Source of the DNA: Cafeteria roenbergensis
Lineage: Eukaryota > Sar > Bigyra > Bicosoecida > Cafeteriaceae
DNA length: 64,000 nt
Assembly: GCA_008330645.1 (NCBI GenBank)
Contig: VLTN01000008.1
Span: 1 to 64,000 of the forward strand
Direction of reading: 5' to 3'
Shown: piece by piece, positions 57,170-64,000 of the stretch
Layout of the letters: every line of letters begins with the position of its first letter
Position numbering within the stretch: position 1 is the first letter of the stretch
Translations under genes and position numbers: made by a program
The notes under the pieces: model-generated
Told to the model about the DNA's origin: nothing
The model's input: the letters and a program-made list of their open reading frames with translations, nothing else
Databases searched by the model: none

Positions 57170-57431
57170 GGCAGATGGCCCAAGCGCCGAGCGAGCGCGA
57201 ACCGCGCCCTGGCTGCAGCGGTGAGGCTGGACGGGCTCGCAGGCTGCAGCGCGCTGAGAACGCGGAACGCGGTTTGCCGCACGCTGATGTGCCCGCCTGG
57301 GGCCTAGACGTCCGCAGTCGCTTCCGCGAGCCAAATCCCGGCTCACGCAACCAGGGCCGCGATTGACCAAGCAACGACTCCGCCGGGCAAGCCAACACGG
57401 CTCACTAGCTTCACCCACTCGCGCAGCCCAA
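57170..57431. promoter_or_regulatory. Upstream region of the coiled-coil/ubiquitin-like gene
   Basis: 262 bp between two minus-strand genes; no motif recognised. Confidence 0.3.
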
Positions 57432-59333
57432 TCACTCGCGATGAGGGCGGGACTCGGGCGCCAAAAACACCCTTCCCCCGGCGCCTGGCCTGAGCGTGAC
57501 GCCCAGCCCCGCCGAGATGCGGGAGTCGGGATTGTGTGTGTCGAACTCTGGCGCCAGCTTCCCCACAGACTCGAGCAGGCTGAGTCCCACGGGCAGCGTC
57601 TCAAGCTCGCTCGGGTGAGTCTGAGCGCGAGCCTCCAGCTCGGCCAGCGCTGTGGCGTCCGTTGCGACCGTGCCCTGCCTGAGGACTGCCAACGCGGATG
57701 CAGCCAGGGCCTTGGCGCTCGCAAGGGCCGACCCCACCCCTAGCACCCTTGCCTGGCCGAGCGTGGCCCAGAGCGCGTCAGTGGCACCCAGCCGTTTTGC
57801 AAAGACCTGCAGCCCGGTTGCGTGCGCGGTCGCGCGCGCTGCGAGCGCTGCCACTGCGTCTGCGACCTCGGCCTCGACCCCCGGCACCAGCTTCTGCGCG
57901 GCGGCACGAAATGCCTCTGCTGAGGGACGGTGCAGCTCCCTCAACCGCCCAAGGGCGGCGACGGCCGCGGTCCAGCGCACGGCGTCCTGCCGCGCCTCCT
58001 CGGCCTCGCCTCCGCCCGGCCGAGCTGCCGCCGAGGAGCCACCAGCACCGCCAGCGCCCCTGGCGGCACCACCACCGCCCGCACCGGCCTTGGGCGCTGC
58101 GCTTCCGCTCAGCTCTGCCGCCAGCTCTGCCGCCGCCCTGGCCGCCTGGTCCCTGGCAGCCGCGCCCTCCGCTGCGGACGCGTCCCACAGCGCGGCCAGC
58201 GCGTCTGCCACCGCGGTGGCTCCTGCGTCCACCGCTGCTTGCGGCATGACGCCGCGTGGCGGCGCCCATGCGACCAGCACGGGGCAGACGGGGGCGTCGG
58301 GCGCCTCGGAGCAGAGTGCCGAAGCCACAGCCGCAGCCGAGAAGCCAGCCACCGCCGAAATCACAGCGCTGCGCCCCGCGCACGCTGGCAGGAGCCACTT
58401 GCCGACTGCTGGAAGCGCCTCCCACGGACACGCGAGCACAACCACGCGGCAGCCGGCGGCTAGGGCGGCAAGCCTGCCCTCCCCGCGCACAGCGGAGGAC
58501 GCCGCCCCGGCAGGCGTCCGGGGCGCCCGCACTGCGCGCACGGCCCCACCGAGCAGCGGTGCGAGCTCGGGCCGGTCCGGCCGCGGCGTGGCGATGAGCA
58601 CATCGGAGGGGCCAAGCAGGCCCGCCCCGATCGCGCACCGGACCACCGCCTGGCCGACCGCACCGCTGCCCACAACCAGCACGCGCGCGGCGCGTGAGCC
58701 GACCGCCACCGCCTCGTCCGCGGCGCCGCCCTCCGCCGCGCCGTTCGCCGCGCCGTCGGCGTGGCTCGGCCTTGCGGCGATGGACACCTCAGCACAAGCG
58801 CCGCTTAAGAAGGCCACTTGCCACGCCACACTGCTCACATGGCTGCCGCGCACGGTCCGGCGGGCCGGGCCGGCGGGCCGGGCCATGCTCGCCGCGGCCG
58901 TGGCGAGCGGCAAGCGCTCAGCCTCGCTGGCCGAAATGGCAACCGGCGGCGGCCCGCCCGGCCCTGCTTCCGCCGCGCACCGGAGCGCGCGCTGGATCGC
59001 AAGGCGACCGGCGATTTCGGCAACCACAGACGTCGCGGAGCGCCAAGAGCCGGGCAGCCTGCTCGACGCCGCGTGGCTGTGCAGGAGCGACACCGCGGTC
59101 GAGCGTCGCGCCCCTACGCGGCCGTACAGCGCGACTGCGGCCGGGGGCGGCGGCCGCGCCACATCCAGTCCAAGGTCGTGCATGCGCTGCTCCCTGTCGC
59201 GCAGGAGGGCTCTCCGCTCGTGCGGTAGCGCGTCAACGGGCGAGAGACAGGGCTGCGCCGCCGCTCTGGCTGCCTTGGTCCAGCGAGCGTCCAGCCGCAG
59301 GCCCGACAAGATGGCGAGTGGGTCAGTGGACAT
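57432..59333 (-). CDS. NOXRED1/P5CR-like NAD(P)-dependent oxidoreductase
   Basis: 633 residues from ATG 59333 (MSTDPLAILSGLRLDARWTK), intronless. Residues ~217-330 form a Rossmann domain: RVLVVGSGAVGQAVVRCAIG with the dinucleotide motif G222-S-G-A-V-G227, LLGPSDVLIATPRPDRPEL, then VVVLACPWEALPAVGKWL and GRSAVISAVAGFSAAAVASAL, which mirror the AVKPQ and SIxAG segments of pyrroline-5-carboxylate reductase. The ~210-residue N-terminal extension and overall order match NOXRED1, whose substrate is not established. The C-terminal half is Ala/Gly-rich helices and may be the dimer domain. P5CR activity should not be assumed. Confidence 0.7.
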   Translation of the reverse strand: MSTDPLAILSGLRLDARWTKAARAAAQPCLSPVDALPHERRALLRDREQRMHDLGLDVARPPPPAAVALYGRVGARRSTAVSLLHSHAASSRLPGSWRSATSVVAEIAGRLAIQRALRCAAEAGPGGPPPVAISASEAERLPLATAAASMARPAGPARRTVRGSHVSSVAWQVAFLSGACAEVSIAARPSHADGAANGAAEGGAADEAVAVGSRAARVLVVGSGAVGQAVVRCAIGAGLLGPSDVLIATPRPDRPELAPLLGGAVRAVRAPRTPAGAASSAVRGEGRLAALAAGCRVVVLACPWEALPAVGKWLLPACAGRSAVISAVAGFSAAAVASALCSEAPDAPVCPVLVAWAPPRGVMPQAAVDAGATAVADALAALWDASAAEGAAARDQAARAAAELAAELSGSAAPKAGAGGGGAARGAGGAGGSSAAARPGGGEAEEARQDAVRWTAAVAALGRLRELHRPSAEAFRAAAQKLVPGVEAEVADAVAALAARATAHATGLQVFAKRLGATDALWATLGQARVLGVGSALASAKALAASALAVLRQGTVATDATALAELEARAQTHPSELETLPVGLSLLESVGKLAPEFDTHNPDSRISAGLGVTLRPGAGGRVFLAPESRPHRE

Positions 59334-59644
59334 CCCGGTCGTGCATGCGCCGTTTGCGGGCCCGGATCCGCGCGTGGCGCCGCGTCCACGCCGCGGGCCG
59401 AGCGACAGAGCTGTCGCGCGCCTGAGTCGTGCGCCGCAAGCCGAGCGCCCTCTTGAATCCCCTCTCCTGCATCGCCGCCGAGGCTAGTGTGGCACGGGCG
59501 CCTGCCACCGACTGCCGGAGTGCATCGCGATATGTTGTCTGCGCGGGCAGCGGTTGTGTGCGTGAGGCTTTGCGCGTCGGAGCCGAGCAGCGAGGTCGAA
59601 CATGCAAGGGGCCCGCTGGTGGGCGGCATGAAGCGCGCACGCAA
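59334..59644. other. Intergenic between two minus-strand genes
   Basis: 311 bp between the NOXRED1-like start and the UTP21 stop; no motif recognised. Confidence 0.35.
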
Positions 59645-62600
59645 TCACACCGCGCGCACGATCCAGCGGGACATGCCAGCGAGCTGGTCGAGCACGCCCG
59701 CGGCGCCGGCCGCCGACGCGCACTGCTCCGGCTCGAGCAGCGCAAGCGCGCGGCGCAGCTCGGGGCAGGCCGCCACCGTGTCGGCGTGTGCGCGAAGTAG
59801 GAGGCCCAGGTGGGCCTGCGCGATGTCAAACCAGGCGTGCGTGGCCACGGCGAGGGAGAGGACGCGGATGAGGGCCAGGAGACGCGCGCGGCCCGGCAAG
59901 TCGACGGCGCCAAGGCAGAGCGACGTGACGGCCGCGTCGGCTGCGGCCGGGGACAGCGACGAGAGGTGTTCCAATGTGCGCCAGGCGAGCGCGGCGGGCA
60001 CGCCTCTGAGGAGCGCCCGCACGCCCATCGACACGGGCCGGACGCGGCCGCACACGCCGGCCACCCAGACCGCGGCGTCGGCGCGGGGGGCCGCAGCGGC
60101 GGCGCTGAGAGCGGCGCGCACGGCGTCTGCGGCGGACGTCTTGCCGCTGATGGGCAGGGCGCTGGCCGCGGCCCGCAGCCCCTCCAGCCCGCGGCCGCCT
60201 GGAGCCGCGCCGCCCACCCCAGCGGCACCAGCGCGGCCGTCGCCGCCCCCGTCCTCGTCGCCGTCCGCATCGAACTCGTCCTCGTCGTCGCCCCCCGCGG
60301 CCAGGACGGCCGCTGCCTCCATCGCAGCCGCCTCCTCTAGGGAGTCCTGTGCGGGGGCAGGGGCACGCTGCCCCTCCTCCCCCAGCGAAGAGGCCCCGCC
60401 GCCCCGGAGGCAGGTGACCGCCTCCACCGCCTCGAGCAGCGCCGACGCCAGCCCGCGCACCGGCGAGGAGCCGGACAGGCCCTCGTCCGCGCTGCCGGGC
60501 TGGGCATCGGCCGCGCCGCCGAAGAAGGCTGCCGCCGCGTCCAGCGCTGCGCCGGAGGCCACGGCCGCGGCCGCCGCACCCGCGCCCGCACCTGCGCCCG
60601 CGCCCGCGGGCTGCTTGTCAAAGGCGGAGTCCAGGCCCTGCGCCGTGGGCAGGAAGAAGGGCGCCGCCTCGGGCGCCTTGGCCGGCTGAAGGGGCTTGGA
60701 CCGGGCCCTGATTGCGTCCAGATGGGGCAGCGACTCCCAGCGAGAGGCAGGCACTCCCGAGAGCTCCAGCGGCAGGAGCGATCGGCCGGCCGGGACGACC
60801 GTCTCGTCGGCGGCGCCCTGGTCGCCGCGGGCGCGCTTTGCGGCAGCCGCTGCGGCTGCCTGGTCCTCCTCGTCGCTGCCGGTCGCCCGCACGTCGTCGT
60901 CGAGCGGCGCGCCCTCCGCGTCAACCGCCGGCATGTCCATGGCAACGGGCTCCGTGGGGGGCGCGGCCGGCGCGATGCGCTCGAAGAAGGACCTGCAGGC
61001 GAAGACGGAGAGGCCTTGCCTGCCGCGGTGGGCGGTGAGGAGGCTGTCGCCCGCGGGGGAGATGTCGAGGCTGACCACGGGGTGCTCGAACCAGAGCCAG
61101 TCGGCCACGCGGGCGGCGGGCAGGTCGAGCGCCCGGACGGACCCGTCGGCGTGGCTGACGACGAGCACGCGGCCGTCGGGGGAGAAGGCCATGTCGGTGA
61201 CGCGGTTGGAGGGCGACGCGCCGTCGTGGGTCGACGACGCGGCGGAGGCCGAGGCCGACGAGGAGGTGGAGGGCGACGAGGACGGCGCTGACGACGAGGA
61301 GGAGGAGGAGCTGTGGTGGCGGTGGTGGCGGTGGCTGCCCGCGTGGGGGTGTGAGGCGGCGGCTGCGGCTGAGGCGGCGGTGCGCGCGGCCCCGGCACGC
61401 GGCGGGGCCGCGAAGGAGCGGACGAGGCGGCGCGACTCCGAGTCCCAGAGGCGGACGGCGCCGGTCTCAAGGGCAGCGGCGACGAGGCCGCTGGGGCGGT
61501 GGCACTCGAGAGCGGTCACGCCGGCGCCCGCCGCCACCTCCCCGATCGCGCGGTGGGCGTCGAAGGACCACCAGCGGATGGCACCGTCCTGGCCTGCGGT
61601 GAGGAGCAGGCGGTTGCGGCCGTCGACGGCGAGGCCGGTCACGCTGCCGTTGTGGGCGGGGATGACGCCGCCGGGGCCGGCCTTCTCCGCGGCCTCCGCC
61701 GACGTGTCGGTCTTGGCCGAGGTGGCGCCGCGAGCGCCGAGCAGGTACGCCACGGACGCGTCGGCGCCGGCCGGGTTTGCGGAGGCGAAGGCCTCTTCCT
61801 CGCCCCGGCGGCGCTGGGACACGCCGAGGTCCCCCGCGATGCCACCGCCGCCGCCGCCGCCCGCGAGGTCGGGGTGCGCCTGGTTGCGCTTGCGCCCGCG
61901 CATGGCGATGGCGCGGTGGCGGCGCACGGAGGGGGGGAAGCAGCCTCGCGGGGCGCCGGTCTGCAGGTTGAACTTGGCCACCGTGCCCCGGGACCCCGCC
62001 ACCACCGCGAACGCCCCGCACGCGCTGATGCAGACAGCGGTCACCTCCTCGCCGCCGCCGGTTCCCGTGCCGGCACGCTCCGCGCGGCCGGGGAGGACGA
62101 GGGTGCGGTCACCGAGCGCCTTACGTGCGTAGTCCCAGACGTAGGCGGCGCCGAGGCCGCGGTGGGCGGACACCACGCCGCACCACTGCCCCTCCCGGCG
62201 GTCGCTCACCGCGATGGCGGTGATGGCTGGGAGGCGGAGGAGGGCGGCGGGGCCGAGCGCACGAACGGCCGAGGCCTCGTCGCCGCCCCCCGCTGCGCCG
62301 GTGGCGTCCTTGGCTGCTCCGGCGGACATCCCGTTTGCCCGCTTGACGAGGCCGGCGCCCTGAGAAAACTCGCGGTCCTGGCGCTCGAGGCCAACGGCGC
62401 AGTGGGTGAGGCGGAGGCGGCGGTCCGACCCGGCGGTGACCGCCTCGAGCATGCGCGCGTCGGCGCCGTCCGCCTCGGCCGCCTCGAGGGGGTTCCGGTG
62501 GGCGAAGCGGGCGCGTCTCACGGCGCCGTAGTGGCCCTCTCTGGAGCGGAGGAGGGCTGGGAGCTCGTCGAGGCCGTCCAGGACCCACTGGCGGACGGCG

Positions 62601-64000
62601 TTGTCAGCCCCCGAGGACACGAGGCGGGACTCCCGGGGGAGGAAGAAGAGGGAGGTCACGGCGCCGGCGTGCGACCCGGGGCGGGCCCAGACCAGGCGGC
62701 GCTCCGAGAGGTCCCAGAGGGCGATCTCGCCCGAGGCGGTGGCGGTGGCCAGGCGGGGCGGGCGGGCGGGGTCCGTGCAGAAAGCGATGCCCGACACGGC
62801 GGCGGGGGGCGCCGAGTCCGACGGGGCGTGCCGGAACACGGCAATGGTGCGGTCCGCGCGGCAGTTGTGCACCAGCACGCGGCCGTCAGACATGCCAAAG
62901 GCAACAATGTCGGGGGCCGGGAGGGCCAGGGCGGAGGTGATGCCCACGGGCGCGGCGCCGGCGCCGCCACTGGCCGGGGCGGCGGAGGCGGGGGCGGCCT
63001 GGCCCGCGGCGGCGGCTGCGCGGGCGGCGACGAGCGCGGCCAGGGAGCTGCCCCCCGCCACGCTGGCCCCCGCCGACGCGCGCGACGCGTTTGCGGCCCC
63101 TGAGGGCGGGAGCACCCCCGCCTCTCGGTCGGCCTCGTCCGCCGCCTCCGCGAGGGGGCGCGACACGAAGACGCAGCGGCCGGTCCGCACGTTGACCACG
63201 CGGTACCGGCCGTCGGACGCGCCCACGATGACCTTGTTCAGCCAGGAGGGGGGGTGCACGGCGCAAGTGGGCTCTGCCGTGTGCGGCAGCTCCAGCGCAA
63301 CCTCCGACCCGACCACGCAGTCAGCCGCCTCCTCGCCCGCCGCGAGGCGCTTCAGGTCGAGGGAGCGCACGGCGCCGGCGCGGTGGACGGCGACCAGGGT
63401 GGGCCCGAGGGCGAGCAGAGCCTCGATTGGCCCGTCCTGGGGCCACCGCGCCGCGTTGACCGCGGCAGCGCGGGACAGCACGAAGAGCGACGAGCCGGAC
63501 GCCGCTGCCGTGGCGTCCTTCCAGCCGGCGACGTGTCTGCGGCCGCGTGGAGTGACAGGAGCCCGCGCGCGACAAGGGAGGAGGACGACGAGTGGGGTGG
63601 GGAAGCCGTCTCACCGCACGCAGCGCGGCCACGGCAAGCGGCCGCCATCCATGGCGGAGCCAGCGCAACAATTTTGATCAAACTGCCGCCCGCGACTATG
63701 CGTGCACCCGCGCTGCGCCCGGTGGGGCGGCAGCGCGACGGGAAGGCGCGGCAGAGCGGCCGACGCGGGGCAAGAAAGGGCTGGCCCGGCCCGGGGCGGC
63801 GGGCAGGCCCCAACTGCGCACGGCGCCCGGTCTATCGTGAGCTCACGTGATGTCGTCGCTCAGGGGGTTCGTCACAAGGCGCAGGGTCAGCTTGTCCGCG
63901 TCGTAAACGTGAACGCTGCCGCCGACCGGGACCGAGAGGAAGGCCTTTGCGCCCAGCAGCAGCATCGAGGCGGGCGCATCGCCCGCCACCACGCCGACGG
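59645..64000 (-). CDS. UTP21: UTP21/WDR36, small-subunit processome WD40 protein, 5' end outside the window
   Basis: Exons 63847-64000 (partial, open to the edge) and 59645-63536 join in phase 2 (AC|GTGAGC to CCGCAG|A) across a 310-nt intron. The join gives VGGSVHVYDADKLTLRLV ... LSDDIT-HVAGWKDATAAASG, matching the N-terminal first-propeller entry of Utp21. Further hallmarks: CAVHPPSWLNKVIVGASDG, VTGLAVDGRNRLLLTAGQDG and FSPDGRVLVVSHADGSVRALD (WD40 blades), WESLPHLDAIRARSKPLQ with APFFLPTAQGLDS (Utp21 C-terminal domain), and a helical end. Utp21 belongs to the UTP-B complex that binds pre-18S rRNA. At >1345 residues it is longer than yeast or human homologues because of Ala/Ser/Gly and acidic inserts. 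Confidence 0.9.

Noticed and set aside
63615-63652. Mini first exon (MDGGRLPWPRC...) for UTP21
   Set aside because: Its phase fits, but the exon at 63847-64000 also fits in phase and encodes the conserved Utp21 N-terminal motif (SVHVYDADKLTL), so it is clearly better.

Overview
The window is GC-rich nuclear DNA from a eukaryotic protist. Genes are spliced with GT-AG introns of about 80-330 nt, almost all with GTGAG- or GTAAG-type donors. Proteins carry long Ala, Gly, Ser, His and acidic runs, and several exons are very long. The gene content (a huge cadherin/TIG/LamG receptor with a multi-pass C-terminus, a tyrosine-recombinase retroelement, ankyrin, SLC12, GPC acyltransferase) suggests a free-living flagellate or alga, possibly a stramenopile such as a bicosoecid. 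That placement is inference. No bacterial features, CRISPR arrays, rRNA or tRNA genes were seen.

Left end (1-2110): a 5'-truncated tyrosine recombinase ORF of Ngaro/DIRS or Crypton type is followed by a 188-bp sequence repeated perfectly at 752 and 1281. A third, diverged partial copy abuts the end of a LINE-like reverse-transcriptase ORF and its 3' tail. Next (2114-5377, minus) is an ankyrin-repeat gene whose nine internal exons are each exactly 99 nt, one repeat per exon, inside tandem exon-intron units of about 306 bp. The stretch 5378-7108 is gene-poor and seems to hold decayed element sequence.

Middle (7109-37202): a divergent pair shares a 208-bp promoter. One is a secreted aspartyl/asparaginyl beta-hydroxylase-like protein (minus). 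The other is a secreted GT-A-like glycosyltransferase (plus, two exons). Then comes a giant minus-strand gene of about 8,050 codons, nearly all in one 23.8-kb exon. Its ectodomain has Big_5, PAN-like, LamG, fibrinogen-like, Calx-beta, DUF4215, cadherin and IPT/TIG modules, followed by about nine membrane segments and a cytoplasmic tail.

Right half (37783-64000): a cation-chloride cotransporter (SLC12; 4 exons), PA2G4/EBP1 (3 exons), a seven-TM-like protein with an octa-cysteine tail (plus, 2 exons), a GPC1-type glycerophosphocholine acyltransferase (plus), a Kelch protein with His/Gln runs, an unrecognised coiled-coil protein with a ubiquitin-like C-terminus (2 exons), a NOXRED1/P5CR-like dehydrogenase, and UTP21/WDR36 of the small-subunit processome, whose 5' end lies beyond the window. 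Most genes are on the minus strand and do not form one pathway. Exon joins were inferred by eye from splice sites, phase and family motifs. No alignments or searches were run.
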